A stretch of 64,000 nucleotides of DNA from Dryococelus australis (lineage: Eukaryota; Arthropoda; Insecta; Phasmatodea; Phasmatidae): NCBI GenBank assembly GCA_029891345.1, contig CM056994.1, positions 63,101,251-63,165,250 of the forward strand, written 5' to 3'. Of the stretch, positions 13,541 to 24,978 are shown piece after piece. Under the pieces are notes generated by a model that searched no databases, was not told where the DNA came from, and was given only the letters and a program-made list of their open reading frames with translations. Numbering within the stretch: position 1 is the stretch's first letter; every line of letters starts with the position of its first letter. Made by a program: the position numbers and the translations under genes.

Positions 13541-13749
13541 TCCGACGGGAACGATGTCTGGAACTGGTATGCTGAGTCATCGTTGAAGTGCAGCTTGTTC
13601 CTGTGGACTGAGTAACCCGAACCCACTAGGAAGGATACGTACTCCCTGGGAAGCTTAGCAATTGCCCTCGCTTTTCTGGCCCGTCTCTCAACTCCATCCC
13701 TATGGGTGTACGGCATGAAGTATAGATCAGAGCAGCAGGAGTTGGGCAA
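13495..13749 (-). pseudogene. Frame-shifted N-terminal part of LTR-embedded ORF 1
   Basis: This frame carries a basic helix-like stretch (ERRARKARAIAKLPREYV) followed by GSGYSVHRNKLHFNDD. The HRNKLHF segment resembles RHHVHFPSKGNQ in the related region near 58880. It overlaps the next frame around 13500-13540, where a frameshift must lie. Product unknown. Confidence 0.35.
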
Positions 13750-13815
13750 TTGACGTGTCAGTGTTTAACAGTGTGCGGGTGTCCCATGGGAGTAGACTTC
13801 CCTGCACCAGACTTA

Positions 13816-14140
13816 AGCCCTCTTGGCACCACTAGGGGAGCGATGAGAGTTGGGCGCCTGGTTGGCAAGTCCAATCCACCAGGAGCGTACCTAATGTCGT
13901 GACTCTACCGTTCCGTCCACGTGGTGCAAGGAATGGGTGGCCTTCCGATGGTGGTATGGTGAGGGTCCAGGGGTTACTGGTCTCCCTGAACTCAAAGAAG
14001 AACCCTTCCTTGCCACCACAGAGGGAGCAATGAGGAAGGAGCGACTTCGAGCTGACAAGTCAATTTTCACAGGACGGTATCCTAATGTCGTGGCTCCACC
14101 ATTCCTTCTACGATGTACAAGGAACGGGTGGCCTTCCAAG
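13816..14140. repeat. Imperfect 190-bp tandem duplication
   Basis: Two diverged units repeat at an offset of about 190 bp. The strongest matches are CCTAATGTCGTG near 13890 and 14081, and GGGTGGCCTTCC near 13935 and 14126. A separate 25-bp unit (GCTAACTCCTAATTCCCC) is doubled at about 14308-14358. Both lie in the leader of the LTR-like segment. Confidence 0.65.
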
Positions 14141-14637
14141 GATGTACTTGTTCTGTTATGAAGTGTGCGTTCTGCAGTATCAAAACCCGGTCTCCTGCCA
14201 AGTCCTGCAGCCTTGATGTGACATAGGAAGGAGCTTGGAGTGAAAGCTAAGATGACTGGTAAGAATGGTGTTTAATTCCCGAAGTGAAATAAACACTGAT
14301 AGCAAAGTTGCTAACTCCTAATTCCCCTACGGTGCTAACTCCTAATTCCCCCATGGAGTATACGGAAGGTTAAACACCCTATCGTTAAACTGGGGAAGGT
14401 GCCCTGTGCAAAACTGGGTGGATTAGGCAGTTACTTAATGTGTGTTTCCTCGAGGCGAGCTCTACTCTCAGGTGACTGTCCATAAGGGACCAAACGTGAC
14501 TAATTGTAACTTCTTGATGTCCACTGGGTCTTCCTTAGGAGAGGTTAGAGCCTAGGCACCAGTAACTGAGGCGGTGAGAGCTGAGGAAGTGATCGAGTAC
14601 TGAGAAGAACTGGCGATCAGGAGGCTTGGCTGCCGGC

Positions 14638-14647
14638 CCTTTTATAC
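14638..14647 (-). promoter_or_regulatory. TATA box of LTR-like segment
   Basis: GTATAAAAGG on the - strand, identical to the box at 59198-59207. CTTCTCAG occurs a short distance downstream of both. This is a likely retroelement promoter. Confidence 0.5.
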
Positions 14648-15060
14648 TTCTCGGCCATCATGTCTTCTGCTGGCATAGTGGGTTTGGGGAGAGGGTACAG
14701 CAGGTGCAAGCCCGGCATCTGGATCCTCCAAGCGGGCGGTATAGTGAAGAGCACCAGGATCTACGTTTCTTGTCTGTGGTGGCATCTAGCGGCACGCTAC
14801 AGTACTTGCCATGGACCTCTTGCATAGTCTCAGCAGTGGCTCATTGGATGAAATAATAATTATCAATGGAATGCGCGTCCCGGCCCGGTAGGTAATACAG
14901 TCTTTGCAGACGTCGGCGGCAGTGATGTGACTTGTGGACGAATTGTCAGAGGTGTAGTTGACTGATGAGTAGCAGTAGTTTATTATGATAGATGAGACGT
15001 CATGCGTCAAGGTGAAGAAAAATGAACACATGCTCAGCTTCTGGTTTATGTGGTTTATTA

Positions 15061-17779
15061 CCATTGATCACTGCATGCCACTGAAGGTGTCTGCGACATA
15101 ATTTAGCTGACCTAGATCTTCACCCGTCCAATGGGTTACGCGGCACAAAAATGGCACCAGGGCCAATGTAAAAATACAGGTGGGAGGTACAACTCTGAAT
15201 GCAGAGCCAGCAGAGCAGGAGAGCGAACCTTGGGCATGAGAAAATAAAAACACGAAAGCTCTGGTAAATTAACATTAACTACTACATTCTACCCAATTGG
15301 GGAGCAAGCGGTGAAACAGCCCTCAGTGGCGATCGGCCATGCTCTCCCTTACATGTTGCCATCCCGACCAAGGAACACGGTGCATGAAGGAGCCTGCCAT
15401 GGGTGCTTTTCGCACCACAAGGCACACTAAAAGCAATTACAATGTTACATGGTCAACAAACACAAAGACACTAATAGAAAATTAGCAATAAAAACAATTG
15501 TTTTAGAGTTCCTTGGGTTAAATAAAATCAAGCTTAATAGAAATTTAGAAAGTTTTTATGTGAGACTACTTTTAGATACAATGTAATAATTGGTGTCCAT
15601 TTGCATTCTAATACCACATATTAATTTGAAGAGCATTATACAAAACATTAAACACAATACAAGCCCTTGCAACCACCACAGTATGTTGCTCAATCACTCC
15701 AAATAAATATTCAAAATTTCAACTTCTGGCTTTTGACTCCTCTTTTCTCAGCCTTCGGCACTGTCTTCTGTTTTTGAAGTCCCTAGATGTAGGTATCTTG
15801 GATATCCTTGTCATATAATTTTAGGTTGGAGAGAATCTTCACTATTTCATAATTTGTGAATCATTTCCTCTTGCACCTAAAACACGACATATGGTATAGT
15901 TAGCATCGTACTACTACTGAGTGTTTGCACACAGATCTACTTATGTAGATTGATACGGTCTAAAAAAGGCATGTGTGCTGTACACGCAACATGACCCACT
16001 ACCTACCAGCATTGAAATGTGTGGCAGTTTTAGTTAAAATGTTTGTTTTTAGAAATTTTGACTAATAAACAAGTTGTGCTGAACCATATTTATTTTGTGT
16101 GGCACGGAAAAACTATACCTCCTATAAAGTAACATGACACCTATTTAAATACTGTATATAACTGACTATAGGCTGTTCTCATTAGCAGGCTGTTGTACAT
16201 ACACAGCAGCAGATCCAGTTAGCAGTTTTGGGATGCCAGTTGGGATAAGAGACCCCCTTCTGTATCCACTATTGCACGTACTGTCAGTTGTATTACAGTA
16301 TTGGTCTTATTTTTAATACCAAAATAAAAAACCATACAATGCTACAAAGTACGTAAAATGTTAAGCAGGAGAACTGTGAATTTTTTCCTGAACACTTATG
16401 TTAGTACCTACATAGTGCCCTAGATTACATTGGATTACGTAATGTATTGTAGAAGTTAAGAGTTTTTATATTTTTTTGAAGGCCATTGCAATAAATAATC
16501 ATTTATTTATTAATCTTAAAGCCTCCTGTGTACATCCATTCCATTGGATAAGAGTTTTCAAGCTTATATTTTTTGTGTAAGAAGAACATAGGACAAGGTT
16601 TTTAATAGGGGTATAGGAACATATATTAGTATAGGTTGTAGGAGTTCAACGATATATCAGCTCTTCGTTGGGTGCCAAGTTATGTGGGATGGAAAAATTG
16701 TGTTCACAACATTTTTTACGTGCCCCACAGTTGGGCAAGCCAAGTTATGCTTAGGGGAAAGGAAACATATGTCCTAACAAAGTTTGGTATAATGGTTTTT
16801 TTTGTACAATTTGGAATAATTCAGAACGTATATAGTTGAAATTGGATTATTAAATATTACATTTTTAATGATAAATGGTGATTGTTAATCAAGGTTGGCA
16901 CTGCAATTTTGTGACATACCACATACCTTAACATAGAAGCATTAATCAAACTGGTTCTTGACTAGCGGTGGTAGAACTAGAGTAAATGGGGTTTCTTGAT
17001 GGTAGGTGTAAAGGTTCATGGGATGATAAAGTTTGTAAAGTTAGGTATAGTTTATTTGTTCAAACCAACACCTTTTCTCTTGAATTTGGTATGTCACCAA
17101 AAATCTAACTCAGTAGTTCAGCACAAATAAAATAATTAGTTGAAATTTACCATTTTAGCAGACCTTGGAATATCGGCTGGATTCACCAAATTTGGAATAT
17201 AACATTTCAAATTAAATGCTGAATTGAGGGAAAAATTTTCATTCCCTCCTTGTTAATTAACAGAAATTATCTCCTTTTCACGCCAAGTTGATCCAAAAAC
17301 ATGAAGATTCTGAACAAAATCTTTTAATTGCTGCATTACCATTTGAATTGAATCACATTTTATGGAGAACAGACCAAACATGAAAAATTTCTTTTTCCTA
17401 ACAAAAGCAGATCATGAGTAATAAACTTACATATACATTTTAACAAATCCGCCAGATAGATTCAAAGAAAATTACATATACGGACAAAGCAAGACATCAA
17501 ATATTAACAGGCAATGCGGTGACATTACCCATACAAAGTTCCAAATTATCAATTTAGATAAACACAAATGAAATAGGTAATTTAATGTAGTTAAATAAAT
17601 AAAAGGACAGAATTTAATAACATAACAAAAATTCAGCATATACACATAAATCAAACAAGATTTTGATAGTACAGCTGTCACATGAATAAAAGACAATGCA
17701 AACCAAGGAAAAAAAAAAATGAAAACAAATAACAGTGAAAGGTAAATACCTACATAATTGCACCTACAATTGATTGTGT
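15061..17779. other. Intron 1 DNA, no gene seen
   Basis: AT-rich sequence with no supportable feature. Long frames near 17472-17801 on the - strand are hydrophobic because of A/T-rich codons and show no family motif. Confidence 0.45.
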
Positions 17780-18208
17780 TCAAGTGTGTGTGCATACCCA
17801 TATGTGGTAACTAGAACCTGACAGTCGACTGGACGGCCAATCCTCGAAATCTGAATCACTACTCCAATAACTATTGGCCTCCAGTGTTCTTTCTGAAATT
17901 TCATCAGCAACTGATGCAGCAGCTATAGAAGGCATTAACGAGCGATTATCTGATGTGCCTCCATGGTCAACTTCACAAAAAACTCTAGGAGCTGATTCTG
18001 ACAACAACTCTGTTAAACTCAAACATGAACTACTGTCAGATGAAACACTAATAATTTCTGGTTCATCAAATCGCTCCTGCTTAATACTAGGTCTCCTCTC
18101 GCTTACCCAAAAGGGAATATCAGCTCTTACGACAGCTGCGCTATTTAAAAAAAAATCTTTGTCAGGTGGTGGATCGTTAGATATGAACCAAATTGGTTTT
18201 TTTCCAGG
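17780..18208 (-). pseudogene. Broken coding sequence of unknown family
   Basis: The - strand is open for about 143 codons with a composition unlike chance frames. It includes KPIWFISNDPPPDKDFF, a Ser/Asp-rich segment (IISVSSDSSSCLSLTELL) and SYWSSDSDFEDWPSSRLSG before the stop at 17780. No ATG opens it; an in-frame TAG lies at 18209-18211, beside a run of seven A on the - strand, where a one-base slip would reach another open frame. Further upstream (18295-18440) is another coding-like stretch, FAFQDLDKRYYE, in a shifted frame. Acidic, serine-rich tails of this kind occur in transposase-like and nuclear proteins, but I cannot assign a family. It may be an old retrocopy or transposon gene. Confidence 0.4.
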
Positions 18209-18439
18209 CTATTACATTTCCAAGTCCACTTTTCACTGGCAAACGAACAGACATTCCTTTGCATAATCTTTTATAAAACTATTTGCAATGATATTCATGC
18301 GAATATGCTTAAAACCATTGTCTCATAATATCTTTTGTCTAAGTCCTGGAAAGCGAATTTTCCCACATCTGGAGAGAATATTCTAGCCCCATTTAATATC
18401 CTATTACAACAACTTATTTTTCCAACACTTGAAGCAGGA

Positions 18440-19028
18440 ATTGTGAGGAGGGTGGAAACAGGCCTATGGGGGATCGATAGTCCCCCTTGGGAAAGGGGCA
18501 AGTAGGATAGCCCCTTTCACACAGACAACCCCCCTCCCCATACATGGGGGGGGGGGTGTTGTCTGTGTTTACGCGAAAATGGTGATGAGAGTGAGAATGA
18601 TCCTTAGGGGGATCAATAGCCCCCTTGGGGAAAGGGGCAAGTTAGGGTAGTCGACCCCCTTCCCCCTTATTTCCAGAAGGGGGGGGGGGGGGTGCCCAAA
18701 ATTAAAGTTTCGTGTTCATGCAAAAACGAGGAAGGTGGGAGGAAGGTGGGAACGTGCCTAGGGAGGATCAATAGCAATAGTCCCCCTTGGGAAAAGGGGC
18801 ATGTTAGGGTAGCATACCCATTCCCCTTCCCCCACTTCCTGATAGGGGGTGGGGTTTCCCAAAATTAAGATTTGTGTTAATGCGAAAATGGTGAGGAGAA
18901 TGGGCCTAGTGGAGAATTGATAGTACCCCTTGGGAAAGGGACGAGTTAGGTTAGCCGACCCCCCCCCCCCCCCTACTTCCAGAGGTGTGGGTTTTCGTGC
19001 CCTAAAATAAGGTTTGTGTTTATGCGTG
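18440..19028. repeat. Four-unit, about 147-bp tandem repeat with G and C runs
   Basis: Four diverged units begin near 18440, 18580, 18723 and 18879. Each has a GGATCAATAG-type word, then CCCCCTTGGGAAAGGGG, then GGCAAGTTAGGGTAG, a C-rich stretch facing a G-rich stretch, and AAAATTAAGTTTGTGTT. Runs reach 10-16 G or C, so each unit can form a hairpin or G-quadruplex. Not coding. Confidence 0.75.
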
Positions 19029-19237
19029 TCATAGAGATATAAAGTTTAGTTTAAGGAAAATGTGTATTCATTTTTAAAGTGAGAAATGCAATTTCATTCG
19101 GTTTAGATGTTACAATTGCAAAGAAGAATAAGCTCCACAAAAATTGTTAAAATATTGTGAAGGTAATTAAAAGGACCCATAGAGGAGTGACTCGTGAAAG
19201 ATATAACATATAAATACATAAAAAATTTACAATCAAT

Positions 19238-21133
19238 TGACGCTGGCTAACAGTCAGCCGCGTTAAGACCACGACGGCACTCACCACCCACGTGACAGGG
19301 TCACGCATGTGCACAAAGAGGCCATTACCTTAACTTTCCCATAACGAGAAATATTTATTTGAAGTGTGAATTATGTCTCGTTTTATTTTCAGGTGCCCAA
19401 GTGTTTTAACTGTTTAAAATGCATGTTTGAAATGTTGTACAATGTTTGGTTATGAATTCAAAATGTACGCTGCGCGAAGACTAAGAACATTATTCTTCCG
19501 GTGCGAGTGCTATCATAAAAATACGTTCAATGAATACAGAAAATTCACAATTTAAGTATAAAATTGTAAATCAATATTTAAATTATTTATATGCCATTTA
19601 TTTTAAAAGATAAAATTTTTACTCTGCATGAATAGCACTTCCACTTGTGTGAACCCCGTAGGCAGACATGCTAGATCCGCACGACCCCTGCCTTTGGGCA
19701 GTCCGTCGAGGAGAGCTGGTGAGGTAAGACGCTGTCATGCACGTACCTCAAACTTTTTGCACTGATGTAGATTACAATAGCTCACTTTTAGTATACCGGT
19801 ATCATTTGCTTTATGTATGTTTTTCCAGACATTCCCCAGCATTATGCTTCCGCTTAACTTAATAATTTGCACTCTTGTGGCTTTTTCAATGTAATTGAGG
19901 AAAAAGGAGGAAAGATGTTGGAGAGGCCACGCGACCCACACAACTTTGAATCAGGTGCCATCCACCTATGTTAAAGGCATTTCAGAGTGATTTCTGTTCA
20001 ATTGCTCCATGCAATATTAAGGGCTTTAATTCTATGTATGTATTTAAGTGTATTTTTCATGTTTCATGACCACGTGGTTAACAGCCACCAAGTCAATATC
20101 TGCGCCATCCATGCAATTTGAGGGTTTATTTGTGTAATATTATGTGTGCCATAATTAATTTCAGGGTTCTATGTATTTTTCATTCAGGGTTCCGTGTATT
20201 TTTCATTTAACTGAAGCTTTGTATGTATGACCACGCAGTCCCGTTCATGTTTGATTTTCTCACCATCAGGCGTGCTACAAGCCTAGAAATGTTTCAATCT
20301 ACAGGAGAATATTTTTCCCACCATTAATAACAATTTGTCTGGCTAGAATTTGCAGTTTTTACAGAGAGATACTGAAATTTCTTCTGCACCATGTGATCTG
20401 CTACGAATCGTATCCAGCTGCATCCACGCCACATAATCTTGCTTTCACGCACCTGCGTGTTTATTGTGACCATCCATGTCGTGTCCCATCTTGTTTCATA
20501 TGTATTTGTGTCATTTGTGTATTTTGTACAGTGATATTATTTCCGTCCTAGCCGGCTATGTGTATAGGCCATCACCACACTAACCACTTGCTGGGAGGTA
20601 TGCCCCGACGAGTCTGCATTAGCGATGCCAAATAATCACACGTGTTTGTTTATTTCATAATTATCTGCGCTCTGTCGTCAGGAAAAATCAGCAGTCCACC
20701 CTAGCGGCTGTCAACCCCTTTCCTTGTGAAGATTGTGTTTTCTAACACCACAGAGAAATAATCCACCTAGGAGTGCGCTAGATTAATTGCGGGCTGGGGA
20801 GCACCCGAACAGAGCTAGCTAGGCATGTTCGAGTCCAGTCATAAAGTTAAAATCCTAGCACGATTTTGTATGAGTGACAAAATAAAAGCAAGTCTCACAG
20901 TGCATAAAGTATTTCTTTATAGTGACAGCAACCTCTTGTCTTTTTCAGTGATAAAGTAAAGATGTTTAGTAACGCAAAGTGTTTTGTAAGTACGCTCGGG
21001 TGAGACACACACACAGAACCCACAGCATCCCTAAGAACCCTGAGTCTCAACAGTGCGGTGACTGGGAAACATTGCTGGCACCCATCTACTGTAAGTTTAT
21101 TGTGTCACAGTTCGTCTCGTGTCTCACCCGACG
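19238..21133 (-). mobile_element. 1.9-kb LTR-like repeat, copy A (family T)
   Basis: Read on the - strand, the copy begins GTCGGGTGAGACACGAGACG and ends CTGTTAGCCAGCGTCA. The same ends bound copy C at 40320-42250, in the opposite orientation. Shared internal words include GCCGGCTAGGACGG and TTGGAGAGGCCAC. TG at one end and CA at the other in copy C, no long inverted ends, no ORF and a length of 1.9 kb suit a solo LTR. No clear target duplication is left. The last 20 bp form a small palindrome (GCTGGCTAACAGCCAGC). Lies in SCYL2 intron 1. Confidence 0.65.
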
Positions 21134-21269
21134 GCATCACAGTGTACCATAGAGATGGTAATAGTCATAAAAATTAATAGTTTTTTTATTCTCAAAAATG
21201 TATAAATAGTCTACCGTTATAATAATAAGATAAAAATTGATGAGACTAAAAAGTGAAAATAAATTAATT

Positions 21270-21890
21270 GTAAAAAACCCTTTAAAACCAAACTTTTATT
21301 TATAAATGCCTTTAAAAGAGAAAAATAATTATAGTAATTGTAGACTTGGTAAGACGTGGTTGAACAGCCGTTATAAACTTTACTACAAATTGTTACGTTT
21401 ATATCAATTTATATTTAGTACATAAAAGCTTGGCGTGAATAGTTAAGAACCTTACGTAAGATATGTTCGTACTACGCTTGCGCAAATGAAATATACATTA
21501 TATATTGTGAATAGTTAACAGCCTTATGCACAATATGTGCTTACTACGACTATGCAAGTGAGGTGTACATTCTATATTGTGAAAAGTTAAGAATCTTACT
21601 CAAGGTATGTGCTTACTAAGCTTGCTCAAATAAGTTATACATTTTATATTGCGAATAGTTAACAGCTTTACGCACAGTATGAGCTTACTACAATTACACT
21701 AATGAGTTATAAATTCTATATTGCGCTAAGCTTTTTTATAGTAACTATAAATTTATATAAACATAACAATTTGTAGTAAAGTTTATTATGACTGTTCGAC
21801 CACTGTTATGGCTGTTCGATAACTACTATAATTATTTTTCTCTTTTTAGGTTATTTATAAATAAAAGTTTGGTTTTAAAAGGTTTTTTAC
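21270..21890. mobile_element. Palindromic element enclosing a 74-bp tandem array
   Basis: Arms of about 165 bp (21270-21433 and 21723-21890) are inverted copies. GTAAAAAACCC, AAACCAAACTTTTATTTATA and ACTACAAATTGTTA in the left arm recur inverted in the right. Between them, about 290 bp holds four tandem units of 70-76 bp, each with GTGAATAGTTAA, CTTAC, TGCTTACTAC and a TATATTG ending. Fold-back elements of the Drosophila FB type have this design, with repeats between or within long inverted arms. No transposase is visible. Confidence 0.75.
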
Positions 21891-22955
21891 AGTTTATTTA
21901 TGCACACACACACACTGCAAGCAAATTTCACAGATTTCGTAGGTTTACACAATTATCCGTAACTTTTTTTCATTTTCTAATAAGTCAACTATTGTCGTAT
22001 TTCATGTTTATATTGCAAAATACATTTGTATTTTCACGATGGTGGCCATCTGTTTTCAGCATTCAGATAACTGTTTTACTCCATTTTATACCTCATCCTA
22101 CTTCACCAAAGTTGCATTTAGAGATCTGAACTTTCGTGTGCTTAGTGTCTACATATTAGAGCAATGTACAACATAAAAGCTATCTGGGTTGAGGACTTCC
22201 TTCCTAGAAAAAAATAGTCTCCAACTTGGGAAAAATGAAAATTTGCTGTTTTCGAAGCCAAAAAAAAGTTGTGGAGGATGAAATAAAAGTTGGAGTTTTT
22301 TATGACAGATATTCTTAATGACTAGCTATAGGGCACAAGTTGTCCCATTCTGTTATTTTCAGCCCTGTTGAGTACATGGACTTTTGAAAAAACAAAAACA
22401 GTCTATTTTTAAATTTAATCTATTGTGCATTGTATAATCCCAATTCATTTCTAATGCCATTAAAGTGTGTCAAAGGAATGCAAATATGAATTACCTTTGC
22501 TTTGGTTGAAGAGTGTGCCAATATAACTTTTCTTTGTGCTGGCAAGTAACTTGAAAACATTAAAATCAGCTTTACGCTCAACAAATACTGAATCACTGCT
22601 CAAGGTAATTCATTGTAGTTGTGGTACCAGTCAATTAAATTTTACTGCTATGTTTACATTTTAGACTGTTTGTGTATTTAAAACTTATGTTTACAGACCA
22701 ATGATCAAGTGTTTATTCTGAAACTGGCAGCATGTGACATCTGTAGGGTTTTAACATCCAGCAAGGCAATGAGGGTTAAAACAGCAGCCACAGTGCATTG
22801 TCTGTATGTATGCCAAAGTAATCAGAATAATTTTGAACCCATACATTTGGCCATTAATTCGCACATTCTTTCAATAAGATGTTATATTTAGACTTATTTT
22901 CCCTAATTAACTTACAACTTTGCAAATAGTGAGGCAAACAGTGTTATTCGAAGGT

Positions 22956-22992
22956 TGATTTCAAAAGTTCTCACTTTACTGTGAACAGTCTG
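22956..22992. repeat. Isolated end of the family M MITE
   Basis: TTTCAAAAGTTCTCACTTTA followed by CTGTGAACAGTC matches the right end of the MITEs at 27821-28056 and 32241-32659. No left partner was found nearby, so this is a truncated copy. Confidence 0.5.
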
Positions 22993-23161
22993 TAATTGAG
23001 TTTAATATCAAATGAATGTAAACTCAATCTGTTGTTTTTGTGTATGGTTGTAGTATCTGTATGATTACACCTCAAAATTTTTTTTACTAAAACAACAAAT
23101 TATTATAAAATTGTTTAGTAAAGTAAATATAAATTTTTTAAAATATGAATGTGGAATGTAG

Positions 23162-23366
23162 GTTTACAGTGGAAAGTGTACAGTGGCTTCAAGAAATCAA
23201 CGAAGCAGGATGCGTCAATATTTGTGTTTGAGAAGCGGCAACTGGAGCGGTGGCCACGGGGAGACAGGGACATCATCTTGGACACACTGCGGCGTGGAGT
23301 CCTGCAGCTGACTAAGCTGAGGCATCCCCAGATCCTGACTGTCCAGCATCCTCTGGAGGAGTCAAG
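23162..23366 (+). CDS. SCYL2: SCYL2 coding exon 2 (pseudokinase N-lobe)
   Basis: 205 bp, about 68 residues. The acceptor AG is at 23160-23161 and the donor GTATGA begins at 23367. The exon encodes the kinase-like N-lobe: QWKVYSGFKKSTKQDASIFV, then FEKRQLERWPRGDRDIILDT, then LRRGVLQLTKLRHPQILTVQ and HPLEESR. GFKKSTKQ, RLRHP-like TKLRHP and TVQHPLEESR are diagnostic for SCYL2 across animals. The Lys in FEKR is in the position that corresponds to the VAIK lysine, but the glycine-rich loop is poor, as expected of this pseudokinase. The exon ends in phase 2 and joins exactly to exon 3 to make an Arg codon. GC-rich codons contrast with the AT-rich introns, which suggests a gene under selection. The next intron is 20.9 kb. 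Confidence 0.95.
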
Positions 23367-23544
23367 GTATGACTGCAAATATCTACAGCGCACACTACGT
23401 AGTGACGTAGGAAACTTCCACTTGATTTAGATATTTGTGATTGCATGAAATATATTTTCATTATTATGTATCAACTATTTTATGTAGGGTCAGTCAAGAT
23501 AATTGTAACTGCTTTTGAGCAAACTGGTATTTACAGGTTTATCT

Positions 23545-23690
23545 ATGCTAATATTATAAAGAGATAATGAGAGTTTGTTTATTGGTTTATATGTCTCAGG
23601 TAATGTCGGAAACTACCCGGTTGATTCATTTAATTCTTTCACTGTTAGAAAGCTACATTCTTCCAGAAGGACATAGGCATATATAAAGTG
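23545..23690 (+). repeat. Dispersed insect-type repeat motif preceding the minisatellite
   Basis: The stretch with CTAATATTATAAAGAG, GTTTGTTTATTGG, a GAAACTACCCGG word, AATTCTTTCAC and GAAAGCTACATTCTTCC has the word order of a motif I recall from many insect repeats, possibly helitron-related. I could not verify the family. It leads directly into the 38-bp array. A weaker TTAATATTATAAATTTG lies on the far side of the split array at about 33759. Confidence 0.45.
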
Positions 23691-23705
23691 GCACTACAGA
23701 GGCAA

Positions 23706-24978
23706 AGTTGCAAGAGCTCTCTCAAGTGGGGCCACAGTGGCCCAGTGGCTAGATCGATACCAAGTGGGCCGCAGCTGCTCATTGGATAAAAAGATCTGAA
23801 GTGGGGCCACAGTGGCTTAGTGGCTAGAGCAATCCCAAGTGGGGTCGCAGTGGCCCAGTGGCAAGAGCAATCCCAAGAGGGAATGCAGTGGCTAGAGCGA
23901 TTCCAAGTGGGGCCGCAGTGGCTCAGTCAATAGAAATATATCAAATGGGGTCACTGTGGCTCAGTGGCTAGAGCGATCCCAAGTGGGAACGCAGTGCCCC
24001 GGTGGCTAGAGCAATCCCAAGTGGGGCCGCAGTGACTCAGTGGCTAGAGTGATCCTAAGTGGGGACACATTGGCTCAGTGGCTAGAGCACTCTCAAGTGG
24101 GGCCGCAGTGGCTTAGTGGATAGAAATATATTAAGTGGGGACGTAGTGACCCATTGGCTAGAGCTATCCCAAGTTGGGCCGCAGTGGCTCAGTGGATAGA
24201 AATATATCAATTGGGGGACACGTTGGCTTAGTGGTTAAAGCACTCTCAAGTGGGGCCGCAGTGGCTCAGTCAATAGAAATATATCAAATGGGGTCACTGT
24301 GGCACAGTGGCTAGAGCGATCCGAAGTGGGGACGCAGTGGCTCAGTGGATAGCAATATATCAAGTGGGGACGCAGTGGCCCAGTGGCTAAAGCCCTCTCA
24401 AATGAGGACACAGTGGCCCAGTGACCAGAGCACTCTCAAGTGGGGCCGCAGTGGCTCAGTGGATAGAAATATATCAAGTGGGAATGCAGTGGCCCAGTGG
24501 CTAGAGCAATCCCAAGTGGAGATACAGTGGTTCAGTGGCTAGAACACTCAAGGGGGGCTGTAGTGGCTCAGTGGATAGAAATATATCAAGTGGGGATGCA
24601 GCGGCCCAGTGGCTAGAGCAATCCCACGTGGGGACCCAGTGACTCAGTGACTAGAGCGATTCAAAATGGTTCTGCAGTGGCTCAGTGGCTAGAGCAATCC
24701 CAAGTGGAGATACAGTGGTTCAGTGGCTAGAACACTCAAGGGGGGCCGTAGTGTCTCAATGGATAGAAATATATCAAGTGGCTAGAGCACTCTCGAGTGG
24801 GACTGTAGTGACTCAGTGGCTAGAGCAATCCCAAGTTGGGCCGCAGTGGCCCATTGGTTAGAGCAATCTCAAGTGGGGATATAGTGGCTCAGTGGATACA
24901 AATATATTAAGTGGGGACACAGTGGCTCAGTGGCTAAAGCAATCCAAAGTGGGGCCGCAGTGACTCAGTGGATATAAA
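23706..24978 (+). repeat. 38-bp minisatellite with tRNA A-box motif, left part
   Basis: About 33 units of AAGTGGGGCCGCAGTGG + CTCAGTGGCTAGAGCAATCCC. Two unit types alternate irregularly: one ends CTAGAGCAATCCC, the other GATAGAAATATATC. Most units contain TGGCTCAGTGG or TGGCCCAGTGG, which fits the RNA polymerase III A-box consensus TGGCNNAGTGG, but no B box occurs. Since 38 is not a multiple of 3, the array is not coding. The array is interrupted at 24979 by the pogo-like element and resumes at 33022. Confidence 0.9.

Larger units (their letters stand above)
12845..15060 (-). mobile_element. LTR-like segment with ORF, diverged relative of 57.7-59.5 kb
   Basis: A sharply GC-richer block sits inside AT-rich intron 1. 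On the - strand it has a TATA box at 14638-14647 (GTATAAAAGG), then about 1.4 kb later an ORF ending at 13223. The same TATA box, a CTTCTCAG word shortly after it, and a related ORF at nearly the same distance occur at 57843-59207 in the gypsy-type element. I read this as a solo or partial LTR plus leader of a related but distinct family. No primer-binding site, gag or pol was found next to it. The outer limits are estimated from base composition. Confidence 0.5.

Noticed and set aside
24345..24542. Frame with repeated VAQWLEQSQ peptides in the minisatellite
   Set aside because: The unit is 38 bp, not a multiple of 3, so frames shift every unit. The peptide repetition follows from the tandem DNA.
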